Source: Basidiobolus meristosporus CBS 931.73 (Eukaryota > Basidiobolomycota > Basidiobolomycetes > Basidiobolales > Basidiobolaceae). Taken from it: a stretch of DNA of 64,000 nucleotides. This document shows positions 25,214-35,316 of the stretch, piece by piece. The DNA lies in assembly GCA_002104905.1 (NCBI GenBank), contig MCFE01000477.1, forward strand, positions 1 to 64,000. Direction: 5' to 3'. The number at the start of each line of letters is the position of its first letter. Within the stretch, counting starts at the first letter, position 1. Made by a program: the position numbers and the translations under genes. The notes beneath the pieces are model-generated. The model saw nothing but the letters and a program-made list of their open reading frames with translations. It was not told the DNA's origin and searched no databases.

Positions 25214-26138
25214 GATGGTACAGTTGAAAGATGCCAAGAAAGACTTGTGGCCAAAGAATACTCCCCAACATAAGGACTTGACTATATTAAGATCTTTGCA
25301 CCAGCTGCCAAGCTTAGTTTCATCAGATTAATATTGGCTATTGCAGCCAAATACAAGCTTTTCATTGATCCAATAGATGTATAAACTGCATTTTTGAGTG
25401 GAGAACTTGATGAGGGTGTGCATATAAGTCTGCCTGCTGGGTTTGTGCACTAGATAACCCCACTTGGTCTGCAAGCTTAAAAGATCTCTATCTGGTCTTA
25501 AGCAATCACCCAGAGCCTGGAATTCCAAGATGGACTCTCATTTGGAATCATTGAGTTTCCAAAGCAGTAATGCTGACTATAGTATCTACCATCAGCCAGA
25601 TAGAGCAAATCCAGCTCCATTTGCACTATATATGGACAATCTTACTACAGCCACCAATAACCAAAAAACTTTGGAAGAGACTAAATGCAGCTTATCTACA
25701 AAGTACAAGACATCTAATCTAGGACACCTCAGTTACTACTTTGGGATAGAATTCTCCATTGACAAAAGTATGCCAACTATTACTCTAAGCTGATCCAAGC
25801 ATATTCAAGATGTACTAAAGAAGTACCAAATGGAAGACTGTAAACCAGCAGCTACTCCAATGGAGTCAAACCTCAACTAAATCAAGAGAGCTTGGTGCCA
25901 TCTGAAAGCCTTGAGTTTCCTTATCAATCTATGGGTGATGCTCTGATGTACATCAAGCTTGAAAATGTCCAGATATCTCATATTCAGCTGAAGTTGTCAG
26001 CCAATGTGATTGGAACAATGGATCAGATCATATTGCAGCAGTTAAGCGGATTTTTAGATACCTGAAAGGAACTGCTGATATCTGCTTAAGATACACTCAT
26101 AAGGATTCAGAACAGGGTCTTGTGGGATACTCTGACAT
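25214..26138 (+). pseudogene. Copia reverse transcriptase fragment
   Basis: Pieces of copia RT are readable: ILAIAAKYKLF, an altered AFLSGELDEG, a KRSLSGLKQSPRAWN block, and the catalytic region reading ALYMDNL where the intact motif is YVDDL. The second catalytic Asp is therefore Asn. Several stops also break the frame. The copy at 29,938-30,723 shows the intact LYVDDLIIA version. Confidence 0.82.
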
Positions 26139-27946
26139 TGTGGTGGTGTATAAGTCCAAGGGAGAGATACATCCAACACTTCTCAAGTGTTTTGTGTGTG
26201 GGGTGTTCACTGGGTGCAATAACCTCTGGCAAAAGCTTGCTAGGAATACTTGGGTTCTGTCTCTAATCTAATGTGATGGGGAATAAAGCCACAAGCTTGT
26301 CAAGGGAAAACTGTTGAGCTATAATCCCCAACTTAGTTGGTGTATTAACAAAAGTTTATGCTGAGTTCAGCATCCTTTGAGATGACAATGTACTAAAGCT
26401 TCCAAAGTCAAAATAACTGTAAACTCCACCAGCAGGGACTTGATAAGAATGCAGCTGTGGTCAATAGTTACAAAGACAGAAAATTATCTTTGCCTGTACA
26501 AGAACAAACTTGGGAAAGAATCAAATATAATAATAGATACCTACTCTGAGTATTCCTCACAAGTAGTGCCTCCAAGGTCAGTTGGCTGTCAGCACGGTTT
26601 CCTGGGAGTGTCCTGTGGTCTGGGGTTGGAAGTTCAGGTAGTAGCAGGTAGCAGTGATCACACTAATCAACAAGTTGGTATATTGATAAAAGGGATGATG
26701 ATTTATTATTGAGGGATAGCCTCTCTTATATACTTTTCTTACTAGCTAAGTGATTACTAATCATGGTGTTCCAGAAGGTTAGGGGTGTCAATAGAAATCT
26801 TAATGACATCAGAATGACCTAAGAATGTTCTATGTAGGTGCTGGAAGGTTCTAAGAGGCACAGCACATCCAACCAATCAGAAATCAGTACTCCAAAACCT
26901 GTGTAACATAGGGATACTATATATGGTATGGAAATGGTAGGGATGGTGACACAGGTTGATCATGTGTCACAGGTACTGGCATGGGTACTTGCCTAATATA
27001 GAAGCACTTATAGCTGGTAATCTTACATAAAGTGAGGGATGGCTTATTTGATAAGGTAAGCAGGTGTGATAGTCAACTGGCCTATGGGATAGTAGACTTG
27101 TTCCGTTGGATAGTGCCACATTGAGCCATGAGTGCCAAATGATGCCATAGTGTGCCAGGGAGGCTAAGTGAACCTATACTTGGCCACAGAGTGTGAAACA
27201 TAGATCTGCATCTTCATGCAAAGCAGCCCCTGTGTTTCACCAATGGTGTTGGAGAAAATCCATTTTTTGACCTTTTTTTTTACATCAATGTTGTGCAGGA
27301 TGTGTAAGAGCACAAAAGGATTGAAAATATGCATTTGGTACTCAATACCCATGGCACTCTGAATCTAGCTCCTGTGGCTTGTAGCATGTCACAACAATGC
27401 ATGGCACTATCTTGGTCCAATGGTACTATCTGGCACTATATTTAAATATTAGCCCTAAAGTAAGATCAATATAAAGCACTTATAGTGCCAGATAGTACCA
27501 TTGGACCAAGATAGTGCCATGCATTGTTGTGACATGCTACAAGCCACAGGAGCTAGATTCAGAGTGCCACGGGTATTGAGAACCTGATGCATGTGTTTGG
27601 TTCTTCTGTGTTCTTACACATCCTGCACAACATTGATCCACAAAAAAACATCAAAAAATGGATTTTCTCCTGCATCATAGGTGAAACACAGGGGCTGCTT
27701 TGCATGAAGATGCAGATCTATGTTTCACACTCTGTGGCCCAGTATAGGCTCATTTGGCCTCTCTGGCACACTATGGCATCATTTGGCCCTCATGGCTCAA
27801 TGTGGCACTATCCAACGGAACAAGTCTAGTACTGATCAGGTAAGACAAATGGGATAAAACTAAAATAAGTGTAGTAGAGATATAGGGAAGTAGACAATAT
27901 GGGAATGAGCACATCTGTCAGTGGGTGTCACTGTCACCACACTACA
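26139..27946 (-). mobile_element. 1,070-bp LTR-like element, copy 2, carrying foldback copy 2
   Basis: This is the reverse complement of 6,452-7,521, from TGTGGTGGTG to CACACTACA. It is split by the foldback at 27,094-27,827. Removing the foldback and one AGT leaves 1,071 bp, matching the first copy. At least six CpG sites of the first copy read TpG or CpA here. It separates copia RT from RNase H. A clean target duplication was not identified. Confidence 0.8.
27094..27827. mobile_element. 734-bp foldback element, copy 2
   Basis: Same length and same 347-40-347 palindromic layout as copy 1. AGT flanks both sides (27,091-27,093 and 27,828-27,830). The corresponding unoccupied site in the first LTR-like copy (near 6,565-6,575) has a single AGT on the appropriate strand. 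This is an independent confirmation of the 3-bp duplication. Confidence 0.92.
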
Positions 27947-28415
27947 ATGTAGACTGGGGACAAAACTTAGAAGTCAGAAGATCTATTACAGGAAACACCT
28001 TTCTTTACTGTAAAGGAGCAATTTCATGTAGTTCAAGAAAGCAACCAACTGCAGCACTTTCCACCACACAGGCACAGCATATGGCAGTCTATGCGGATAC
28101 AAAACTAGCAATGTGGCTAAGAAAGCTTTTTAAAGATTTAGACTTATGTCAAAAAGTGTCTATGGCTTAATTTTAAGATTATCATGGATGCATGCAATTA
28201 GGTAGAAATCCAACTTTTCATGCCAGAACTAAGCACATAGATATTAGACATCATTTCATATGTGAAGCTATAGAGAATAACTTAGTTGGCTTAGTTTACT
28301 GTCCTACAGATGAAATGATTGCAGACATATTTACCAAACCATAAGCTAGAGACAAGTTTGAATATCTTGAGTCAAAATTAGGACTAGTCAGTATGAGCAT
28401 TTAGCTGAGTGGGAG
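27947..28415 (+). pseudogene. Copia RNase H fragment
   Basis: Readable copia RNase H blocks: NVDWGQNLEVRRSITG, TFLYCKGA, SSRKQPTAALSTTQAQ and a KLAMWLRKLF stretch. The open piece ends at 28,170, and decayed 3' sequence continues to the LTR. The usual acidic residue in the TTQAE block reads Gln. Confidence 0.8.
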
Positions 28416-28764
28416 TGTTGTAAAAGTTTGTAATTCCACCTAAATACTCACCTAACTTAGTCACTTAAATCATCACCCTCAAATCATAGAGAATACTGAC
28501 CAAATTCCTTGTTGGGATATACTTCAAATATTTTCACCAAAATACCAGGTACCCAGAACATGAAAATTCTCAAAGTTGTCCAAACAGCCCCAAACTTTGC
28601 ACACATGTTCTTGGGACCTTTCGTAACCTATTCTTTGTGTTTGTAATGCCAAGACCAGGTAAAAGTATTAATACTACTTTTACATTCAATAAATCATTAA
28701 GTGAAAACCACATAATCTACTTGTCCTCCCAATCACTTCCAATATCTCCAAGACTCTTACAACA
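28416..28764 (+). repeat. Copia-family LTR shared by two element bodies
   Basis: 349 bp from TGTTGTAAAAG to CTCTTACAACA. It lies between the 3' end of one copia body (polypurine-like GAGTGGGAG to its left) and the 5' end of another (gag start at 28,796). It therefore acts as the 3' LTR of one and the 5' LTR of the next, as expected after unequal LTR recombination. Confidence 0.88.
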
Positions 28765-28795
28765 GGTTATGCGCCCAAGCTGTCACTCTCTGCAA

Positions 28796-28890
28796 TGTCT
28801 ACTACTGCTATTACTGGAATTTTTCCCTCTGCTGAAAAGTTGGATGAATCTAACTACCAAGTGTGGAAGGTGAAGATGAAGATGGTTGAA
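28796..28890 (+). pseudogene. Copia gag N-terminus, truncated
   Basis: MSTTAITGIFPSAEKLD-type start with a downstream NYQVWKVKMKM stretch, which resembles the KLDGSNYxxWKxKM beginning of copia gag. A related start (MSTTAITRI) occurs on the minus strand at 32,237. The frame runs directly into integrase sequence through a deletion. Confidence 0.7.
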
Positions 28891-29487
28891 GTTGGTGGAG
28901 AGAGAAATTGGTGAAAAAATCAAGAAAATACACACTGAAAATGGTGCAGAATATACCTCAAAACTCTTCATCCACTTCTATAAAATTCACGAGATAAAGC
29001 AAGAGACCACTGTACCATACTCCCCACAGCACAATGAAGTAGCAGATTGTGTAAACAGCTCAACAACTGATATGGCCAGATCTATGATCCATGATCAAAT
29101 GTTTCCTATGATTTTTGGGCAGAATCAGTTGCCACTGCTGTATACCTTAAAAATAGGAGTTATAACAGAGTACTGAGTGCTTCTACTCCATTTGAAGCAT
29201 GGTATGGGTACAGACCAAGTGCAGAACATCTAATGATAATTGAGTGTACAGTATATGTTAAGAAACTGCACAGAAATCAGTCAAAATTTGAGCCAAAATA
29301 TGTAAAATGCATATTTTTGGGTTACTGCAATGCAAGTAAAGCATACAGACTCTACAATACCAAAGCAAAGAGGCTAATCAAGTCCAGGGATGTGTTGTTT
29401 GATGAAAATTCAAAACTTTCACAGAAAATGACATCAGATGATGACAAAAATTTGATCTTAAGCCCAACAATAGTCAGGATTGAATAA
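28891..29487 (+). pseudogene. Copia integrase fragment
   Basis: Carries an ENGAEYTSK block (the usual DNGxEF region) and VPYSPQHNEVADCVN, where the usual catalytic Glu region NGVAERxN is altered. A downstream piece (29,233-29,487) has KCIFLGYCNASKAYRLYN and SRDVLFDE, typical of the integrase-to-RT connector. Stops separate the pieces. Confidence 0.8.
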
Positions 29488-30992
29488 GAGCAAAACAATG
29501 AAAGCTTTTCACTCTGGAGGACTCTACAACTGTGGTTCAGCCTGAATCAGTGTCCAGGAATATCTCAGAAGTGATTATACGAGTATCAAATGCCAGGTGA
29601 TCCAATTGGACAAGAAATAGCCCAAATTACTATATTGATGAGGGTACAAACTTAGCCTATGCCTATTCAGTCCATATTGATGAGCCCCAGACTGTAAATG
29701 ATGCCCTAAATAGCACTCAGACAAAGTTTTGGAGATCTGCAACGGCTGAGGAATATCAGGCCCTGATAGAAATCAAACTTGGGACTTGGTCAAATTACCA
29801 ATCAACCAAATATCAATTGGATGCAGATGGGTGTTTGAGACAAAAATCAAGGCTGATAGTACAGTTGAAAGATACAAAGCAACACTTGTGGCCAAAGGAT
29901 ATTCCAAGCAAAAGGACTTGACTCTACTGAGTCCTTTATGCTGGTAGACAAGTTTAATTCCATCGGATTAATATTGGCTATTGCAGCCAAATACAAGTTT
30001 TTTATACATCAAATGGATCTAAAAACTGCATTTTTGAATGGAGAACTTGATAAGGATGTGTATATGGACCAGCCTGATGGTTTTGTTGACCAAGGGAATC
30101 CCCATTTGGTCTGCAAGCTTAAAAAATCTCTGTATGGTCTCAAACAATCATTGAGAGCCTGGAATTGCAAGATAGATTCTTATTTGGAATCTTTGGGTTT
30201 CAAAAGGAGTAATGCTGACTATAGTATATACTATAATCCAGATAGAGCAAGTCTAGTTCTATTAGCTCTCTATGTGGATGATCTTATTATAGCCACCAAT
30301 AACCTAGCAACATTGGAAGAGACTAAATCTAGACTATCTCAGGAGTTCAAGATGTCCAATCTAGGAGAACTCAGTTACTACTTAGGGAGTACGTTCTCCA
30401 TAGACAGGAGTACCCAGACTATCACCCTCAGCCAATCCAAGTATATTCAAGATATACTTAAGAAGTACCAAATGGAAGACTGTAAACTGGCTGCTACCCC
30501 AATGGAGACAAACTGTAACTTGGTCAAAACTCAACCAAGTCAAGAGAGCTTGGCACTATCTGAAAGCCTTGAGCTTCATTATCAATCTATGGTTGACACT
30601 CTGATGTATAATATGCTTCAGACATGTCCAGATATCACATATTCAGTGGGAGTTGTCAGCCAATATAATCAGGTCTATGGATCTGATTATATTGCAGCAG
30701 TTGAGTGGATTTTAGATACCTGAAAGGAACAGCTGATGTCTGCTTAAGGTACTCTTATAAAGATTCAGAGCAGGATCTTGTGGGATACTTTGATGTAGAC
30801 TGGGGACAAAACTTAGAAGACAGAAGATCCAACACAGGATACAGCTTTCTTTACTGTAAAGGAGCAAATTCATGTAGTTCAAGAAAGCATCCAACTGTGG
30901 CACTTTCCACCACACAGGCAGAGCCTATGGCAGCCTGTGAGGCTACAAAACAAGTAATGTGGTTAAGAAATTTTTTTAAAGACTTAGACTGA
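29488..30992 (+). pseudogene. Copia reverse transcriptase and RNase H
   Basis: RT is open over 29,938-30,723 with AFLNGELDKDVYMDQPDGF, KKSLYGLKQSLRAWN and the intact catalytic LYVDDLIIA. RNase H continues in a different frame at 30,705-30,992 (YFDVDWGQNLEDRRSNTG, TTQAEPMAACEATKQ). A frameshift lies at about 30,715 and a further stop near 30,990. It is the least decayed copia RT in the window. Confidence 0.87.
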
Positions 30993-31261
30993 TGTCAAAA
31001 AGTGCCTATGGCTTAATATTATGATAATCAAGGATGCAGACAATTAGGTAGAAATCCAACTTTCCATATTAGCACTAAGCACATAGATATTAGATATCAG
31101 TTTATATGTGAAGCTATAGGGAATGACTTAGCTAGCTTAGTTTACTGTCCTATTGATGAGATGATTGCAGACACATATACCAAATCATTAGCTAGAGACA
31201 GGTTTGATTATCTTAGGTCAAAATTAGGACTAGTCAGTATGAGCATTTAATTGAATTGGAG

Positions 31262-31609
31262 TGCTGTAGAATTTGCAATTCCACCTAAATATTCACCACA
31301 CTTAGGCACTTCAATTATTACCTACAAACTTTAGGGAATACTGACTAAATTCCTTGTTGGAACTCACTTGGAATATTTTCACCAGAAACATCCAGTACCC
31401 AGAGCATTATAATTCTCAAAGTTTTACAAGCAGCCCCCAGCTTGGCACAAATGCTCTGGGGAACATCCTGAGCATTTCTATGAGCTTTTAGTGCCAAGAT
31501 CATGTAAAAGTATAAATACCACTTTTCCATTCAATAAGGCATTAAGTGAAAGCCACATTACCTCCTTGTTCTCCCAATCACTTCCAATATCTCCAAGACT
31601 CTTACAACA
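31262..31609 (+). repeat. 3' LTR of copia element
   Basis: 348 bp from TGCTGTAGAATTTGC to CTCTTACAACA, preceded by a purine-rich GGAG. It is clearly related to 28,416-28,764 but with many substitutions. Confidence 0.86.
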
Positions 31610-31951
31610 TGTAATAGTTATTAGTTTCACCATGATATCAACCAAATTTAGTCACTTTGCTGATTACCTAAAAGTCTTGGAGAGTTCCAGTCAAATCCCA
31701 TGTTGGGATTTACTTGGAACATTTTAACCAAATTATCAGATACTCAGAAGATGAGATTTTTAAAGCTGCCAATATAGCTTAACACTTTGCACATGTGGTA
31801 TTGGGACCTTTCCAAACATTTTCTGTGTGGTTTTTGCTATAACCATGAGATAGTATAATGACTAATACTATATTTGATAAGTCATAAGGTGAAAACCACA
31901 TAATCTACTTGTTCTTCCAATCAGTTCCAATATCTCCATGACTCTGACAAT
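31610..31951 (+). repeat. Diverged copia-family LTR
   Basis: Starts TGTAATAG immediately after the previous LTR and ends near GACTCTGACAAT. Internal blocks (CCATGTTGGGATTTACTTGG, CCACATAATCTACTTGTTC) match the family. The join is direct, so it is probably a remnant of a further tandem recombination. Confidence 0.75.
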
Positions 31952-32615
31952 AGTGGGTTTTGAGAGACTTGAAATTCAACTGATATTGTGACAGTACACA
32001 GCTGGCCTTTGCTAAAAAAAATTTCATAACAAGACATATGCAGTGGGAGGCACTTTGTTCTTTCTTCTGATATCTTAGGGCTCCTTCTCTAGCACCTTGA
32101 TGAGTGTACTCCTCTCCCACAACAATTTCCCAAAAACCACTTTCCTGTATCTTTGCCCTCACCTTCTAGACTTGATGGCAAGATCCATCCAACTACACAG
32201 CAGAGTGAAGAATTCTAGTAATAGCAGTGGTTGACATCCCAGTGAGGGTCAGCTTGGGGCTTACATCTGGCAGTAAGAGTTTAAGCAATATTGAAAGGGA
32301 ATGGAAGAACAAGCAAATAATATGGTTTTGACTAAAGGATTTACTGAAAGTATAAAGGGTATTTACACTCTTCCATGGTGTTGGCAAAACAAACCCATGA
32401 AAGAGATTTAGAAAGGTCCCAAGCGAATTATGCAAAGCTTAGAGCTGTTTAAACAACCTTGAGATTTTTGGGATTGGGGTACCTGGAGTTTTGATGAAAA
32501 TATTCCAAGTAAATCCCAACAAGGAATTTGGGCAGAATTCTCTAAGATCTGTAGACTATGATCTAAGCGACTAAGTTGGGTGAATATTTTGGTGCGATTA
32601 CGAATTTTTACAACA
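31952..32615 (-). mobile_element. Copia LTR-gag remnant, reverse orientation
   Basis: On the minus strand, an LTR of the same family runs from 32,615 (TGTTGTAAAAAT) to about 32,270. A short leader and a gag start at ATG 32,237 follow, then decayed gag to about 31,952. The gag piece has an EIVVGEEYTHQGAREGALRYQ-like stretch (open piece 31,905-32,162), similar in position to the conserved gag region after the first tryptophan. The rest of the element is missing. Confidence 0.75.
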
Positions 32616-33052
32616 GAATACCCATGGTAGTAGTGGGTAAGCAAATAAAGAGGCTTGATTCTACAGTGGAATCTAGGAATGGCACAAGGGGAGGTAGAAA
32701 AATGCAATACCATTTGGTAAATTGGTACGGTAGCATTACACAGGACTAGCTGTAGGCTGCCATACTGCCATGATAATGCCAACAGAGGTCTGCATCAAGG
32801 CCACCCCGGTGAGCCTGAATCGACCAAGAAGCCACTGGGTGATAGACGGTTGGGGTTGGATTTTTGTCGAGAGATGGGAGCGGATTGGGAGCGAACATGC
32901 ATCGAGGTAGGACGGCCAAACCTGTACCGCAAGCGAAACAACCTTGCTCAAGACATCCCACACGTAGGAGAAACCACCACCACCCGAAACGCGTTTCAAT
33001 CCGGGGGGAAGTGAGGAGTGATCGGGGGTGAAACTGCGTTGGGGATCCACCA
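32616..33052. other. Compartment border and upstream region of the PLA2-like gene
   Basis: 32,616-32,800 repeats the sequence at about 10,290-10,480 and is CpG-poor. From about 32,795 the base composition changes abruptly and CpG becomes common. Long overlapping minus-strand frames at 32,736-33,254 carry no recognisable motif and look like shadows. Confidence 0.6.
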
Positions 33053-33059
33053 TATAAAT
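33053..33059 (+). promoter_or_regulatory. TATA box of PLA2-like gene
   Basis: TATAAAT, 41 bases before the start codon at 33,100. Similar spacing occurs before other genes in this window. Confidence 0.65.
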
Positions 33060-33099
33060 CGGGGCCCGCCAGCACCACCTCACCACCATCTCTGCAAAC

Positions 33100-33525
33100 A
33101 TGAGACTAGCAGGACTGATTACGCTTGCGTCGTGGTTGGTGGGCTCCGGGGTGACCGGGCAGATCCCCAGCTCGTGTCCCGCCCGCGCCCCGACCAACAG
33201 GTTCCTGAAGAAGGCGGGATGCCCGTGGATCCGGCAGGGGGACAACGGGACCATCGGGAGCTGCTGCGAGGAAAAGGACTCCTGCTACAGTAACTGTAAC
33301 AAGAAGAAGAACGAGTGCGACGAGGAGTTTCGGGGATGCATGCTGGACCTATGCATCAACGAGTTTGTCCCCGCGAACCCCGAGTGGGGAGATACCACGA
33401 AATGTCTGGATTACTGGAACCAGCTGGACGCCGCCGGGGCCCGCAGATGGCGTTTGCACAGGGCGGAAGATTTCTCCTGCCAGGCATACGAGAGAGCCCG
33501 CAAGTCGGGTCGTTGTACCACCTGA
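33100..33525 (+). CDS. Secreted phospholipase A2-like protein, catalytic His replaced by Lys
   Basis: This encodes 141 residues. Residues 1-20 form a signal peptide (basic start, hydrophobic run, then VTG). The mature part is rich in Cys and contains C55-C56-E-E-K59-D60-S-C-Y, followed by regularly spaced Cys up to residue 85. This closely resembles the CCxxHDxCY active-site and calcium region of secreted phospholipase A2, especially group XII-like spacing with CDEEFxxC after it. In active enzymes the residue before Asp is the catalytic His; here it is Lys. The protein may therefore have lost lipase activity and act as a binder or secreted ligand; that is inference. An AATAAA signal (33,536-33,541) lies 10 bases after the stop. 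It is the first gene after the transposon compartment. Confidence 0.75.
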   Translation: MRLAGLITLASWLVGSGVTGQIPSSCPARAPTNRFLKKAGCPWIRQGDNGTIGSCCEEKDSCYSNCNKKKNECDEEFRGCMLDLCINEFVPANPEWGDTTKCLDYWNQLDAAGARRWRLHRAEDFSCQAYERARKSGRCTT

Positions 33526-33766
33526 TCTCGCGAAAAATAAATGTTGATTCACCATCCACGAGGTTCTCCGAGGGTTTATTACAGCGAATGATTAGAGGAT
33601 GGAGTGGGGTGGAGTGGAGTGGCTGGGTAATAGGGCCAACTAAAAGGGGGGAGTCTCTCTAGGATGCGGCCTTCTTTACAACTTGTGAGCATCGAAGTAA
33701 TATTTAGCAACGCCTAATTACAGAAATGAACAGGATTGGAGGTATCGGTTCTAGGGAGAAGTGGGC
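33526..33766. other. Convergent intergenic gap
   Basis: 240 bases between the stop codons of two convergent genes. It holds an AATAAA signal for the plus-strand gene and a short GGAGTGGGGTGGAGTGGAG direct-repeat tract near 33,600. Nothing else seen. Confidence 0.6.
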
Positions 33767-35316
33767 TCAGGGCAGCTGCCGGATAATGTTCACCAGGTAG
33801 TCCTTTTCCTCGATAAACTGTTCGTCGTCTAATTCTTGTCGTCAGTGGATCTGCCAATGGCGAGGGCACGTGGTTGGAATAGGCTTACCGTTACGACCGT
33901 TGCTGAGACTGCTCAGGTAGACGATCAGCTTCTCCTGGTTCTTCTTCAGGATCTCGGCGACCGGGTGCGTTTTGTTGGGGTTTGCCACGAAGATCTAGAG
34001 GGGATGGTAAGTAACAGGATGGACAAGAGAGGTAGGGGCCTTTCATCATCACCTTGAATACATGGTACGCCTCGATCTGGATGTTTTTACTGGGATCGCG
34101 CAAAAGGTTCATGATCATCTTCAGGTTCTCGGAATATCCAATGAACTTGGTCATCACCTGGAAATTCGCTCGGTTCAGCAGGATCTCCGAGAGAAGCTAT
34201 GGATTCCGGTTAGTGAGGTGGGCTTGTGTACCGGAAGCAAGATCTGGCGCCTACCTTGAGTGATTGCCGTTTAGTCACATAGTTAGGAGACATTAATAAT
34301 CCATTATAGTTGTCAAAGAACTGGTGGGTGACTGGTTAGTGGGTGTCGTGACCATGAACAGTTTCGATTTCCTCACTTTATCGTAATCTTTGATCAAGAA
34401 GGCGGGGGTTAACTCTTTGTGGCGGGTCAGGATGTCCTAAAGAAGCAGTCGATGTTAGGGGAGTTGGGGACGACGCCACCACGGGAATTATTCTCAATTA
34501 CCTTGAAGGTGGAGAAAGCATCGCTAGAGATGTCAAATGTATCCGACTCGATGTACTTGAAGAACTTGTAGAACTCTGGACTTTCGAGCAATCCTTTGGC
34601 CAAGGGTGGGTATTTGGCACAGTCCCTGAGGATGGAGCCACAGCATAGGGCTATCTCGGGGTTGCCATAACTATCCAGTGAAGCTGGTTAATCATCCGCC
34701 CAAAATCTGCATCCTCAACTACGTAGTTACTCACCCGTGCAGTATGGCAAAGAGCGTGTGAGATTTCTCAGAAAGATAATCCACTGTGGGGTGTCTGCTA
34801 GCGATTTGCCGACGAAGAAGCATACCGAAGATGCTCACCACGTCCTTTCTGGTCTGGATTCCCGGTTTAGTGAGGAGTACCATGGGCATCTGGACCCTTT
34901 CTTGTTGAACACATACCTCAAACTCGAGTGCAGGCAGCTTCATCACAAGTAACTGTAGCAATTCAACCTTGTATATCTCCTGAGCAAGCTGAGCAACTAG
35001 ATGCAGGGTGTCATCTCGCTGAATAGGACAGCCTGCATGAAGGAAACACAGACATACCATCATCTCCACCAAGCATCGCTTTCATCAGTTGGACATTCCT
35101 GGTGATCTCCTCGGTAGCCTGCAATACAAACCGGTTAAGTAAACCCCTTGAAGGTTAACTCCACTTCTGCACGCCAAAGCGAACGAAAAGTGGGAGGTTC
35201 TCGAGGGATAGACATACTCTTTTCCATTCCGGTCCGTCGATTCTATACAACGCATCCTTCACCCCGCGAACCACGTCCTGAGGGGTCTTGTTTTTGGATT
35301 TAAAGAAAAAGCTCAT
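33767..35316 (-). CDS. HYM1: Mo25/Hym1 (CAB39) family scaffold protein, ten exons
   Basis: Spliced product is 333 residues, against 341 for human MO25. Exons on the minus strand: 35316-35218, 35118-35058, 35032-34917, 34853-34735, 34670-34502, 34436-34377, 34320-34255, 34196-34053, 33994-33889, 33828-33767. All introns are GT-AG, most with GTATGT, GTGAGT or GTAAG-type donors, and exon lengths sum to 1,002. Family blocks in order: [15 protein letters not shown] start, [75 protein letters not shown], and [20 protein letters not shown] followed by YHVFK. Mo25 proteins are helical-repeat scaffolds that activate STE20-type kinases. In yeast the homologue works in the RAM network of cell separation and polarity. 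Confidence 0.95.

Larger units (their letters stand above)
24834..28415 (+). mobile_element. Ty1/copia fragment (RT-RNase H) with nested insertions
   Basis: RT sequence starts abruptly at about 24,834. It is interrupted by a 348-bp LTR of its own family (24,866-25,213), resumes, and is interrupted again by the reverse-oriented 1,070-bp LTR-like element (26,139-27,946), which itself contains foldback copy 2. RNase H sequence continues to about 28,410, ending in GAGTGGGAG just before the LTR at 28,416. Gag, protease and integrase are missing from this piece. It is thoroughly dead. Confidence 0.85.
28765..31261 (+). mobile_element. Ty1/copia element body with internal deletion
   Basis: The domain order IN-RT-RH is that of Ty1/copia. 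Gag starts at ATG 28,796 (TGIFPSAEKLDESNYQVWK) and is followed within about 100 bases by integrase core sequence, so most of gag and protease is deleted. Integrase pieces are at 28,886-29,487, RT at about 29,700-30,720, and RNase H at 30,705-30,992 in another frame. LTRs flank it at 28,416-28,764 and 31,262-31,609. Defective. Confidence 0.88.

Noticed and set aside
1-32800. Left compartment as foreign or contaminating DNA
   Set aside because: The same copia LTR family reappears at the right end of the window and Ty3-type elements share a primer-binding site with the right side. Base composition is explained by repeat decay.
32736-33254. Minus-strand frames of 110-172 codons upstream of the PLA2-like gene
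   Set aside because: They overlap its promoter and first codons, have no motif, and start within a dispersed repeat.
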